DNA of 64,000 bases from Vibrio zhanjiangensis. GTDB lineage: Bacteria; Pseudomonadota; Gammaproteobacteria; Enterobacterales; Vibrionaceae. The position numbers and the translations under genes were made by a program. The notes under the pieces are model-generated. The model did not search any database. It saw nothing but the letters and a program-made list of their open reading frames with translations, and had not been told where the DNA came from. Below, one piece after another: positions 37,171 to 45,906 of the stretch. The stretch covers positions 79,813 through 143,812 of the forward strand of contig NZ_BSPW01000010.1 in the NCBI RefSeq assembly GCF_030161235.1, in the 5' to 3' direction. Each line of letters starts with the position of its first letter. Position 1 is the first letter of the stretch.

Positions 37171-37594
37171 AGTATTACTCTCAAATTTTAAAAATGAACT
37201 TCACATCCGACAATGCGACCTTGCCGTAATGTGGTATATCGCTCAGGAGGAAATTGGTAGTTACTTCATAAGCGAGCGCGGATACTACCATTGTATTGAT
37301 TTTCTCGCAATAAAAAAGCAACACAATATGGATGAGATTATTGCACTGATGATTGCAGCTAAAGGTTCAAAAAGTGTTTGTTATCTTGTGATTATTTTTA
37401 CTTGTTAACCGTATTTCTCGCCTCCAAGTGCAATAAATTTTCTCCCATCACGTTGAGTTTGAGTCAATAAATAAATTATTTTGTCATTTACAGCCAAAGC
37501 CCTCATCATAGAGGGATACTGAGTCTAATGCAGTGTTTGAAAAAACATGACTAAGAAACAAAATACCATGATAGTTTCCGAACAAAGGATTCAA

Positions 37595-38449
37595 ATGTTG
37601 GACTCTCATTTCAGTACTATAGATACCGATATGGCGATATCTATGTCCTTCGTGCGTCGAGCACAAAAAATGTCGTTTTCTAAACTGGGTGAGAAGATAA
37701 GTGGTCTAAATTGCTCAACTTTACGGCGATATATGCAACAGAGTTATCCTTGTGTTCGGCCAATTCACGTTGTCGCTGCGATGTCTTGGGTAATGATGGT
37801 ACCAATGACGAGTTTTTACTACGCCTTAAGAGTTAGAGAACATTATCGAGGGATGGACGACAGAGCAATTGAAGCACTGTATTGTGTTGGGCGTTTACCG
37901 TCACAACAGTTCGATCTTTATTTGGAAATGGTGGCCAATCTAATGGATAGTGAGGCACGGTCACATTTCAAAGCTTTTCAAACTAAGTTGTTAACCGAGA
38001 CAGTTCCGTCATCTTGTTATGATGACTTACTGCCCCCCAAGGTACTCGATATTAATGAATTTGCTATCGATTACTACCGCTCTATTTCTATTACCGTGCG
38101 ACAATTTCGACAAGACAACAATATTCCTATCGATGTGATTGCCCGTGTACTTGGGCTGACGGAACACCAATATAGGGTACTTGAAGATGTGAATAAAATT
38201 AGGGATTTCTCCGTAGCCATAGGGTTTAGGATAAAAGTCGGTTTTGAGTTGTACTCCCATGTCAACTTTACTTCAGAAATGCAACTATTCCCGCAGTTTC
38301 ATCAACTGCGTCAACATCAGCACATTCGCGACGCGCTCATTGTTGAGTCCTTTCGTTTACTTAATGCAGAGTCGAAGAATCTTGCTTCAGATTTATTAAC
38401 TTCGCTATCAAGCTATTACACAAAAAGTGAGACATTTGACGACGAATGA
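37595..38449 (+). CDS. Predicted HTH-type DNA-binding regulator, uncharacterised
   Basis: 284 residues from ATG 37595, which has AAAGGA at five-base spacing; an upstream ATG at 37547 (300 residues) lacks a ribosome binding site. The protein looks like two Xre-type helical regions: residues near 20-50 (FVRRAQKMSFSKLGEKISG then TLRRYMQQ) and near 170-205 (VRQFRQDNNIPIDVIARVLG then EHQYRVLE). There is no signal or membrane helix. I cannot name a family. It opens the accessory stretch after rplY, convergent with the alpha/beta hydrolase. Confidence 0.7.
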   Translation: MLDSHFSTIDTDMAISMSFVRRAQKMSFSKLGEKISGLNCSTLRRYMQQSYPCVRPIHVVAAMSWVMMVPMTSFYYALRVREHYRGMDDRAIEALYCVGRLPSQQFDLYLEMVANLMDSEARSHFKAFQTKLLTETVPSSCYDDLLPPKVLDINEFAIDYYRSISITVRQFRQDNNIPIDVIARVLGLTEHQYRVLEDVNKIRDFSVAIGFRIKVGFELYSHVNFTSEMQLFPQFHQLRQHQHIRDALIVESFRLLNAESKNLASDLLTSLSSYYTKSETFDDE

Positions 38450-38492
38450 ACATAATCAACCTGAAATACGCATTTGCTCAGGTTGATTATGT
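38450..38492. terminator. Long perfect hairpin between convergent genes
   Basis: ACATAATCAACCTGA and TCAGGTTGATTATGT are perfect 15-bp arms with a 13-base loop, starting one base after the regulator stop. Probable bidirectional terminator, although the U tracts are short. Confidence 0.7.
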
Positions 38493-38524
38493 GTCTTAAA
38501 AAAATCAGAATGTCGTCAGGTTGC

Positions 38525-39361
38525 TTAGCTGATGCAAGCTAGCGTATTTAGCAATGTTTGCTGTGTTTCTGCTTGAGCTAGCATCAAGGCTGCTACTTTA
38601 TTGGGGTGCTGCAGATGGACTAAGTGATCGGCGTTTTTTATCACGACTAGATGACTATGCTTGAGCTGGCTTGAAAATTTTTTTGCCGTTTGCAAGGTGA
38701 CATAAGGGTCAAATTCACCAACACAGATAGTACAGGGGATCGCTATGTTTTGAACGTTGCTGGGCGTGTGAACGAGCAGACGCACTGAATTTTCAAAAAA
38801 CATGTCGATTCGATCTTGAGACATAGATGAGATGCTACGTTTTGTTGCTCGTATGATGGCTTCATTTTTGGGGATATCATGGTTACGTACGGTGAGGGAT
38901 TCGGTAAATGAGGCCGCAAAGCGTTGTGATGTATCCATGGCTGCAGCGATCATTTTTTTTGTTGCTAGTCTGCCCGACTCTGGGATTCCGGGGACTCCAC
39001 CGCAGATTGACATCGATTGTACATTTGGCCATATATCACAAAGTTCGACCGCGATAGCTGTCGCGTAAGAAAAGCCGACAATGTGGGCTGTCTTGATGCC
39101 CAAATAGTTTATCAAGTTGTGCAGCATTGTCGCTTGTTCTCGGATACTGACAGTGGAGGCCAAATTTTGAGTGCGTCCAGTGCCTGGAATTTCAATCGTA
39201 ATACAATTAATTTTGGTTGCGAAGTGTTTTGAGAATGAGTTTACGCTCTCAATATCTTGTAAGGCTCCTAATAAAAAAATTAGAGTTTGCTCTGAGCTGA
39301 CGCATGGGTAAAAAGAGTAGCGATAGTGATTACCGTCTAAGATTGTTTTAATAATTTCCAT
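38525..39361 (-). CDS. Alpha/beta hydrolase
   Basis: 278 residues from MEIIKTILDG at 39361. Oxyanion region LLGALQD, nucleophile elbow GFSYAT with Ser near 95, acid in VGEFDPYV near 220, and His in NADHLVHLQHP near 247 make a complete triad. The elbow is G-F-S-Y-A rather than G-x-S-x-G. The architecture resembles small esterases and lactonases of the AB_hydrolase_1 group; the substrate is unknown. Neighbours give no operon context; a small divergent ORF begins 70 bp away. Confidence 0.85.
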   Translation of the reverse strand: MEIIKTILDGNHYRYSFYPCVSSEQTLIFLLGALQDIESVNSFSKHFATKINCITIEIPGTGRTQNLASTVSIREQATMLHNLINYLGIKTAHIVGFSYATAIAVELCDIWPNVQSMSICGGVPGIPESGRLATKKMIAAAMDTSQRFAASFTESLTVRNHDIPKNEAIIRATKRSISSMSQDRIDMFFENSVRLLVHTPSNVQNIAIPCTICVGEFDPYVTLQTAKKFSSQLKHSHLVVIKNADHLVHLQHPNKVAALMLAQAETQQTLLNTLACIS

Positions 39362-39432
39362 TATATTTTTCTCTTCGTGGAACAAATTGAAGAGGCTATT
39401 GATGATATAAAATAAAGGTTGTGGCTAGAAGA

Positions 39433-39612
39433 ATGAAAAATTGTCGTTTGGAAAATCGTTTAGCTGAGGCTGAACAACCCGTTAAAAACTTTATGGCGGA
39501 CTTGATTGAAGAACTAAACAAAAGAGGCTCTATTTCACAAGACCCTAAATTGTCTCTGCGATATTTTGGCATAAAGCTGGAGATCAAATTGGTGTCTTTT
39601 GATGGGGATTGA
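39433..39612 (+). CDS. Small hypothetical protein
   Basis: 59 residues from MKNCRLENRL, charged, with a helical first half (VKNFMADLIEELNKRG) and a more beta-like end. A GTG at 39421 would add four residues. The ribosome binding site is weak. Composition is protein-like, but the ORF is short and no family is recognised. It precedes a degraded gene fragment. Confidence 0.4.
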   Translation: MKNCRLENRLAEAEQPVKNFMADLIEELNKRGSISQDPKLSLRYFGIKLEIKLVSFDGD

Positions 39613-39633
39613 TGATTTTTTTAAATGGTTTAA

Positions 39634-39864
39634 CTGAAATATTTATTTACTCTAGATGACCCTTCATCCAGAGTTCAACCTGCTCCATGCGCTGTTAACA
39701 CATATTGGATTATACGCGATGAAAACTCTAATGCAGGAAAGCAGCAATATTCCATGATTTTGGCTGCACATGCGGCCGGAAAAACAGTATCCGTCGTTGG
39801 CATGAATACTTGCATTCGTTGGGGAGATGGCGAGGATGTTAACGAAATTGTAATTCTTAACTAA
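39634..39864 (+). pseudogene. 3' remnant of a secreted-protein gene
   Basis: An open frame with no usable start codon reads from near 39634 to a TAA at 39862-39864. It contains APCAVNTYWIIRDENS, QQYSMILAAHAAGKTVSVVG and MNTCIRWGDGEDVNEIVI. The Cys pair and the AAxAAGKxVxVxGxxxC pattern resemble the C-termini of small exported vibrio proteins. The 5' part, with signal peptide, is missing: in-frame stops lie just upstream. This is best read as a truncated relic. Confidence 0.5.
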
Positions 39865-40143
39865 ACGCAGTATTTAATTAATTTGGTTAGAGCATATGAT
39901 ATGTGTTCAGTCTATAAATACCTTATGGCCTATCTTAATGATAATATAATGTGTATGGTATGTTAAGGAATATAAACTAGATACTAAGCCCTCTAAAACA
40001 ATAGTGAATAAAGGCGCAAATTGGTGAGCTTAAAGGTTATCGATAACTCATCACAGATAGATGGTGAGTTATTTGATATTAATCCTATTCATTTTTGATC
40101 CCTTCTTATAACATATCGGCGTTTACAATTTTAAGTTGTAATC

Positions 40144-40280
40144 TGTTCTCAGGGCGGGGTGAAATTCCCCACCGGCGGTAAATTCACTATAGAAAAGCCC
40201 GCGAGCGCTCGAATTCTCGAGGACAGCAGATCTGGTGAAAATCCAGAGCCGACGGTTACAGTCCGGATGAGAGAGAATTG
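40144..40280 (+). ncRNA. FMN riboswitch (RFN element)
   Basis: The conserved core is present in order: AGGGCGGGGTGAAATTCCCC, ACCGGCGGTAAAT, a variable stem including AAGCCCGCGAGCGC, CAGCAGATCTGGTG, AATCCAGAGCCGACGGT, and CAGTCCGGATGAGAGAG. It lies 114 bp before ribB. Downstream, ACCACAT and ATGTGGT (40301-40320) form a hairpin that may be part of the expression platform. FMN binding should repress ribB. Confidence 0.95.
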
Positions 40281-40393
40281 AAGCACAATACTTACTCTAT
40301 ACCACATGACTTGATGTGGTAAGGGTAGGTGTAGGCGTTGTTTTAGCACTCCCATAGCCCTGATTCTGGTCTTAATGAATTTTGGAGAAAACC

Positions 40394-41050
40394 ATGAATC
40401 AGAAATCCATTCTTGCCGACTTTGGCGATCCTATCACTCGCGTTGAAAAGGCTCTTTTAGCCCTTCAAGAAGGGCATGGCATTTTACTGCTCGATGATGA
40501 ATCTCGTGAAAATGAGGGGGATTTAATCTATTCAGCACAATACCTAACAGATGAGCAAATGGCACTAATGATACGAGAATGCAGTGGTATCGTCTGCTTA
40601 TGTTTGACAGAGTCTCACGCAGAAAAGCTGAATCTTCCCCCTATGGTGACAAAGAACACGAGTGCCAATCAAACAGCATTTACTGTAAGTATTGAAGCTA
40701 AAGTGGGTGTGTCGACGGGCGTTTCTGCGCGCGATCGTGTCACGACGGTGAAAGTTGCAATAGCAGACAATGCAAAATCAGAGGATTTGGCACGTCCAGG
40801 GCACGTTTTCCCTTTGCGTGCGAGAAACGGGGGAGTTTGTGCAAGGCGAGGGCATACGGAAGGGACGGTTGATCTGATGACATTAGCAGGGCTTCACCCT
40901 TCAGGTGTTTTATGTGAGCTAACGAATCCAGATGGTTCGATGGCTAAGACACCTGAGGTTGTCTCTTTTGCTCATAAGCATAAGATGCCAGTTCTTACCG
41001 TTGAGGATATTGTTCAGTATCGCATTCATCTAGAGCGTAGTTCTGCGTGA
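40394..41050 (+). CDS. ribB: 3,4-dihydroxy-2-butanone 4-phosphate synthase
   Basis: Riboflavin-pathway enzyme that converts ribulose 5-phosphate to 3,4-dihydroxy-2-butanone 4-phosphate and formate. It has 218 residues, the size of monofunctional Rib[12 protein letters not shown] near residue 36, [30 protein letters not shown] and GHTEGTVDL are conserved active-site segments. GGAG precedes the ATG at 40394. It is preceded by an FMN riboswitch, and this lone riboswitch-controlled copy probably supplements the main rib operon. Confidence 0.96.
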   Translation: MNQKSILADFGDPITRVEKALLALQEGHGILLLDDESRENEGDLIYSAQYLTDEQMALMIRECSGIVCLCLTESHAEKLNLPPMVTKNTSANQTAFTVSIEAKVGVSTGVSARDRVTTVKVAIADNAKSEDLARPGHVFPLRARNGGVCARRGHTEGTVDLMTLAGLHPSGVLCELTNPDGSMAKTPEVVSFAHKHKMPVLTVEDIVQYRIHLERSSA

Positions 41051-41079
41051 GTGTATACGACGATAGACATTGATTGAAA

Positions 41080-41106
41080 GGAGCCGGTGGTCGGCTCCAT
41101 GTTTTT
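41080..41106 (+). terminator. Rho-independent terminator after ribB
   Basis: GGAGCCG and CGGCTCC pair around GTGGT and are followed by ATGTTTTT. It overlaps the 3' end of the convergent DUF417 gene. Confidence 0.75.
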
Positions 41107-41554
41107 ACTTGTTGCTGGGCTTATTTCTCTCGATAATGCTTATAGATACCGCAAGGAACAAAATATCTTTTACGAGGAAAAAGTTGGTCACTGGTATACC
41201 GTCGGATATTTTCCAAGTATTTGGGGTGGTGAGTAAAAAACTTAGTGTCGTAATGAAGATAGCGGCTGCGGCTATACCTGAATAAAACCCAACTTTTGGG
41301 TTTTTAATGCCGACTATGAGCCCGATCGCAACAATAATTTCCGCTGTACCTATGATGTTGGATACTGTTTGAACAGGGAAAAGATCGTACAACCAATTCA
41401 TAGCAAAATGATTTTTTACCAAGGGCTGAATGAGTTTGGCTTCTGTAGGGGTGAATTTATAAATTCCAATCCAAACGAGCACTAAGCAAACACCCCAAAC
41501 ACCGATAAGGTAGCCAATGTTGTCATTTTTTGTATTATTTTTTACTGTATGCAT
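41105..41554 (-). CDS. DUF417/RclC-like inner-membrane protein
   Basis: 149 residues from MHTVKNNTKN at 41554 with four membrane helices. Features of the family: VLVWIGIYKFTPTEAKLIQPLV near 30, GTAEIIVAIGLIVG, a Phe/Thr-rich helix with TTLSFLLTTP, and VKDILFLAVS near the end. E. coli RclC of this family is linked to reactive-chlorine resistance. AGGA precedes the chosen ATG; an upstream start at 41617 adds a non-family stretch. It lies between ribB and the PNP-like gene with no obvious operon. Confidence 0.87.
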   Translation of the reverse strand: MHTVKNNTKNDNIGYLIGVWGVCLVLVWIGIYKFTPTEAKLIQPLVKNHFAMNWLYDLFPVQTVSNIIGTAEIIVAIGLIVGIKNPKVGFYSGIAAAAIFITTLSFLLTTPNTWKISDGIPVTNFFLVKDILFLAVSISIIERNKPSNK

Positions 41555-41690
41555 AAAGTCATCTTCCTCATTGTTAGCATAAAAAAGAAGACCCCAATCA
41601 GCTTTAAAAAATTTCATTGAGAACAGTGGCCTATAAGATATTCTATGAGAAAGTTAGGACGGTTTGAGTATTTGTCTCAACGAAACAAAT

Positions 41691-43238
41691 TTATTGTAAA
41701 CCTTCAATTTGAAGTAGTGTTTCCCATGTGACTTTAACAAAGTCGTCGATATACTTGTCTGCACCATTGCCACTGATTTTGTCCTCGAGAGGATGTTGAC
41801 CAACAACGTCAGAGATAAACATACCTGAGATGACTTTGAGTGGATGAGGACTATCGTTGATGGCTCTGAATATATGTGCAGTTTCGACATCAACCGATCC
41901 TACTTGATTTGCTTGTTGTTGTGACAGCCAAGGTTGTGTTTCGATAAGCGGTGAGTTTACAGTGATGTTTGAACAGGCAGTTGTATTTATATGCGAAAAA
42001 TGATTTGGCATCAGGATTTGGTGAGTACTGAGGTCAATGATTGAATCTTTATAGTAGGAGCGATTTAAATGAAGATAATCTCCCAATTGCGCATCACCTG
42101 CAATTCGGCCGCCCGCTCCACACATCACTATCTTGCTAAAACCACAATCAGCAAATGCTTTCACCGCATCATAAGATAACTCACCGTTTGGCATTCTTAA
42201 GGCTGCTACCGCGATGGTTTTATTGTTTCTGTTGAGAATGGCAGAATCAAAAATAAAGGGGCCTATTTTGTGATGGTGTGGATTTAATTCTCTGTATCCT
42301 TGCCCTTCATTTTCCCCTGACAAGTGGAATATTTGATTGGCAATGGCTTCCATTACCTTCCATCGAGCACCGATGTAGAGAATTTTTTCGTCAGCTTGAA
42401 TATTATTTAACTGATCTTTTAGCTCCATCAGTGATGTAGACTTTAACTCGTCGATATTACCAATTGATGTGATCTTGGGCCCTACATCGATACCCGCAAA
42501 GTGGAACTGAAGTAACTGGTGTTCAAGTCGTGTATAAGAACCAATTCCGGAGACAACCACTTTATTGTCTTTAGTGTGGTGATTGGTCAAAAGGTAGAAG
42601 CGAGTTGATGTCGGAGAGGATATTTTGTAACAAGTGTCGAATCCCTTACCTTTATAATGAGTGGCAATGTCTTGGTCGCTGGCATTAAAAAGGAAAAATT
42701 CAGCACCCGATTTTCGGATCACATCCATTAAACCTGACGGCAGTCGGTTGGCAAGATAAGCCTCGACATTTACCGTATGCTCGACAGATGTGCTCGGTAG
42801 GTTAATGGGTAATTGCTGAAGCACAGGTTTTGCCATACGGCTTTCATCAATGCTTGATACGTTGGCGTTAGGAGTTTCTATCTTTTGCAACGACAATTGT
42901 CCGAGGCTAAACACCTTCCCTGAACCGATGCTATTTTTGTCAGTACCAGAGATATACTGTGAAGGGTTTTGTATAGCGGTTAGTGTTCGAACGATATTTG
43001 AATTTTGGTTGCTATTGTATGGATTTTTATCAATAAAGCCCGCTCGTATGGCATTCATCCGATCGCCTGCTTGGCGAATTTCTAACTTCAGCAATGTTGG
43101 TAATTGGCGTCTTATAATTCGAGAGCAAATTTCATCAGAGAGGTTATGAACACGCTTGACATTAAAGCTTGAGCTCAGTTTTGATAAATTTTGTTGTTCA
43201 AATGAGGCAGAACTTGGCTGCTTAGTTGATAACTTCAT
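41691..43238 (-). CDS. Large protein with nucleoside phosphorylase-like C-terminus, effector-like N-terminus
   Basis: 515 residues. The first 30 are Ser, Gln and Lys rich and look disordered, without a signal peptide. Residues to about 190 have no recognised domain. From about 230 the sequence reads as a PNP/UDP phosphorylase fold: VVVSGIGS, KIVMCGAGGRIAGDAQLGDY (369-388), and the purine-site segment VDVETAHIF (449-457) equivalent to VDMEsA of nucleosidases, then MFISDVVG with the usual SD pair. It may cleave a nucleoside or nucleotide. The N-terminus resembles type III-secreted effectors, which is inference. No clear Shine-Dalgarno is seen. It is divergent from the ToxR-like modules. Confidence 0.65.
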   Translation of the reverse strand: MKLSTKQPSSASFEQQNLSKLSSSFNVKRVHNLSDEICSRIIRRQLPTLLKLEIRQAGDRMNAIRAGFIDKNPYNSNQNSNIVRTLTAIQNPSQYISGTDKNSIGSGKVFSLGQLSLQKIETPNANVSSIDESRMAKPVLQQLPINLPSTSVEHTVNVEAYLANRLPSGLMDVIRKSGAEFFLFNASDQDIATHYKGKGFDTCYKISSPTSTRFYLLTNHHTKDNKVVVSGIGSYTRLEHQLLQFHFAGIDVGPKITSIGNIDELKSTSLMELKDQLNNIQADEKILYIGARWKVMEAIANQIFHLSGENEGQGYRELNPHHHKIGPFIFDSAILNRNNKTIAVAALRMPNGELSYDAVKAFADCGFSKIVMCGAGGRIAGDAQLGDYLHLNRSYYKDSIIDLSTHQILMPNHFSHINTTACSNITVNSPLIETQPWLSQQQANQVGSVDVETAHIFRAINDSPHPLKVISGMFISDVVGQHPLEDKISGNGADKYIDDFVKVTWETLLQIEGLQ

Positions 43239-43404
43239 TATGAGTTGTCATTCTGGGGTAGGAGCCATTCTAGCACTTATTATTATAATGTTATGAGACA
43301 AATACCTTAATATCTATTCTTGGTTTGAAACCATAGTTCAGGGTCACATTATAGGAAAGTTTTGCAAGTGATCAGGGCTGATTTAAAAAGTGAATGGAGG
43401 AACA

Positions 43405-43515
43405 ATGAATATTGGTATCGATATGAGTTTGCATCTTCTGTCTAAGCAATGTGGTTTGTCGTTTGCTCGAAAAGTCGCACATCAAATGGAGTTTAACTGG
43501 CACGAATACGAATAA
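43405..43515 (+). pseudogene. 36-codon ORF resembling the tail of a DJ-1/PfpI or GlxA-type protein
   Basis: The ORF MNIGIDMSLHLLSKQCGLSF to FNWHEYE corresponds to the GIDMALHLV-x-GxxxARxVA-xMEY ending of DJ-1/PfpI proteins. It starts just after a strong GGAGG at 43396-43400. The rest of the gene is absent upstream. It is either a relic left by a deletion or a small peptide that kept a good ribosome binding site. Confidence 0.5.
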
Positions 43516-43932
43516 TAGACATTGCACATCCTCAATGTTTTCTTGATATGAAAACTAATCTATAAATGAGCCGTTTTACAAAGACTAAATACTCTACTTA
43601 AAGTGCTTTGATTTTATTGCTAAGCATAAAATTTGGTCTTATTTGTCGGTATTTTTGGCCACAAGGAAAATTATAAAAATTCACTATGACTAAATAACGA
43701 GCGTTTAATTCGTCTCAAAGTGTGAGTTTTACGCACATTATTTGCATAATTTAATTAGTGTATAAATTCTAATATTGATGCTTTTGCTGCTTATTTATAC
43801 GAATTCATGCTTTAGTCTGCAACACAGATAACAGATTGTTAATGAAACTGTGAGACAGGACCACAAAGCTTTTGTTTTTCATAGATTTTACGATATCGTA
43901 TACCCACATAATCTAATACCTTTATTCAGTTT
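43516..43932. other. AT-rich promoter region before the regulator modules
   Basis: About 0.42 kb of very AT-rich sequence with no ORF of note. It should contain the promoter of the first ToxR-like gene. AT-rich tracts of this type are typical H-NS-silenced regions in vibrios; no specific site is claimed. Confidence 0.5.
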
Positions 43933-44604
43933 ATGTCGATGTTGACAATTAATGAACACCTTATTCTCAATTTACTGGCGGGTTCAGTAGAAGATATTAC
44001 TACTGGTTACAAGATGATGTTGGGTGGTAATGAAGTCGCTATGCTCAAATTTATGCTTGAGCATCCAAATGAGCCACTCACTAAATCTATTCTTCTTGAA
44101 CAGGTATGGCATAAAAAAGGCGTGATTGTTGAAGAAAGTAGTCTTCTTCACTGTATTTCAAGTTGCCGGAAAGCTTTACGTGATAAAGATGCTGAAATTA
44201 TTAGTACTGTTCGAGGGGTTGGGTATCAGTTTAATGGCAGAATTGGAAGTTATAACCCAAAGTCTATTGTTCCAATTGCAAATCATACAGCTCCACAATT
44301 CGATGTCAGTGCCAGAGAGAGTGATTCTAGCTGGTTAGTGTTAAATAGGCAGCGTTGTGCATGCTTGGTTATGTTTGTTTTAAGTGCTTTTGCCAGTCAT
44401 TGGACAGTATCTTCTTGGATTTCGCCTTGGGTTGAAGCTGATTATACCGAAGCCTTCTACAAACAATGCACTTTGTCGACGTTGTCTCCAATCGTCTTAA
44501 GCCAAGTTCGAGCTTTTAACACAGAAAATCAAGTCATCTTGATTCAGGAAGACGGAACATCTATCAGCTATCGTTCCGGGGATGTAGAGGTGAGCTGTGA
44601 ATAA
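43933..44604 (+). CDS. ToxR/VtrA-family transmembrane regulator, module 1
   Basis: 223 residues. An N-terminal OmpR/PhoB-type winged helix (about 10-105) carries LTKSILLEQVWHKKG, SSLLHCISSCRKALRD and TVRGVGYQF. A linker leads to one membrane helix (about 143-162) and a short periplasmic domain with two cysteines (YKQC and the final SCE). This is the architecture of ToxR, TcpP and VtrA. The partner gene starts inside its last codons (8-bp overlap). In V. parahaemolyticus VtrA with VtrC senses bile salts and controls T3SS2; that parallel is inference. Confidence 0.83.
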   Translation: MSMLTINEHLILNLLAGSVEDITTGYKMMLGGNEVAMLKFMLEHPNEPLTKSILLEQVWHKKGVIVEESSLLHCISSCRKALRDKDAEIISTVRGVGYQFNGRIGSYNPKSIVPIANHTAPQFDVSARESDSSWLVLNRQRCACLVMFVLSAFASHWTVSSWISPWVEADYTEAFYKQCTLSTLSPIVLSQVRAFNTENQVILIQEDGTSISYRSGDVEVSCE

Positions 44605-45046
44605 AAAGTTGCTTATTTTCAGTGTAATCACGGGAATATTGGTAGGAGGCATATCTGCTTATGTGAATTCACCTAAGATGAACCGAAGTTATGAGAGCAA
44701 AACAGAGATCATCGTCTCCACGCAAAGTGGAAGTGAGAGTATTGGCTTGCTTACCCAGCTTAGTTTTAAGCGCTCAGGGCAATATGAAATGTATTTTCTT
44801 ACCGATGACTTGGTTGGTTTCAATGTGTCTGGGCGGTATGGATTTAGTTCAAATGGACTATCGCTCATGCCAAGTTTGTCGGAGCGTGTTATTCCAAATG
44901 GAAAGAAACTGTCGTTGATCGAAACGATATTTAGCCAGCATGGTATACATTCAATGGAAGAGCTTAAAATTATTCGTCTTGATGATGAAAAAACAATATT
45001 AGTTGCACCAAGGTATTCATACCTGTACACCAAGACTTATATTTGA
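44597..45046 (+). CDS. VtrC/ToxS-like membrane partner, module 1
   Basis: 149 residues with a GTG start that overlaps the regulator stop by eight bases, so it is translationally coupled. One N-terminal membrane helix (about 5-23) is followed by a periplasmic domain rich in beta strands, including LLTQLSFKRSGQYEMYFL and GFNVSGRYGFSSNGLSLMP. This fits VtrC or ToxS-type cofactors, which fold with the periplasmic part of the regulator and bind ligand. Direct homology to VtrC could not be tested. Confidence 0.75.
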   Translation: MNKKLLIFSVITGILVGGISAYVNSPKMNRSYESKTEIIVSTQSGSESIGLLTQLSFKRSGQYEMYFLTDDLVGFNVSGRYGFSSNGLSLMPSLSERVIPNGKKLSLIETIFSQHGIHSMEELKIIRLDDEKTILVAPRYSYLYTKTYI

Positions 45047-45216
45047 CCATCTAGTAAAAAGCAAATTATAGCGAACTTTTTCCTTTATAAATCAATTATT
45101 TGATTTTTTTTAATAATGGTTCATGTTGAAACATCATCAAGCTGACAATCTCTTAACTTAGGACAAAAAAATCTTAGGTATAAAACGTAGCAACATTTCT
45201 TAACCTAAGAGACCTT

Positions 45217-45906
45217 ATGCTAATCATTAACGGAAACTCGGTTTTCGATTCCGACCAAGGTTATATTCAAAATTTAACTGGTAACGTACGTCATCCAATC
45301 GGTGTGAATGAAATTACTTTGCTCAACTTTATGGTGGAGAACGTTGGTAGGACGCTGAGCAAAGACGAACTTATGTATCATGTATGGCAAAAGCGTGGCA
45401 TTGTCGTTGAGATGAGCAGCTTGATGCATTGTATTTCTTGCTGCCGGCGAGCACTTGAAGACCACTCTGGTGAAGTGATAAAAACAATACGGGGAGAAGG
45501 ATATCGATTTGTTGGTGATATTGAGAAATATTACCCAAGTGATGATGCTCCTACAAGGACAGGTTGTCTCGTTGACAATGGACTTATTCGTATTGACATG
45601 AATAAGCATACCAATACCCCAAAAGGGCGCGTAAACGCTCGGATTAAATGGCTTGCTTTGGGGCTGTTTATTTGCTCTGCATTGGCTAGCTATTCTGTGG
45701 TTGAAAACGTGTGTTCACCTATTTCCGATGTCTCATTTGAGCAGACACATTTTAGCACATGTTGGTTTTCACCCGACAGTAGTGGGGTTAAAGTGCGTTA
45801 TCAAGATGTGAATCTGTATGATTTTGGGGAGTTAACTTTATTGGTTGATCAAAGCGGACGCTCGCTAAGTTTTCGACCCAAAAGTGGGGTGTTGAGCTGT
45901 GAGTAA
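45217..45906 (+). CDS. ToxR/VtrA-family transmembrane regulator, module 2
   Basis: 229 residues, a clear paralogue of the regulator at 43933. The winged helix shares W-x-K-[KR]-G-[IV]-[IV]-VE-x-SSL-x-HCIS-x-CR-x-AL and TIRGEGYRF. One membrane helix is at about 145-165 (LALGLFICSALASYSVV) and the periplasmic part has Cys in ENVCSP, STCWF and the final LSCE. The partner gene overlaps it by eight bases, exactly as in module 1. The modules are separated by 170 bp of AT-rich DNA, so they may have separate promoters. Confidence 0.83.
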   Translation: MLIINGNSVFDSDQGYIQNLTGNVRHPIGVNEITLLNFMVENVGRTLSKDELMYHVWQKRGIVVEMSSLMHCISCCRRALEDHSGEVIKTIRGEGYRFVGDIEKYYPSDDAPTRTGCLVDNGLIRIDMNKHTNTPKGRVNARIKWLALGLFICSALASYSVVENVCSPISDVSFEQTHFSTCWFSPDSSGVKVRYQDVNLYDFGELTLLVDQSGRSLSFRPKSGVLSCE

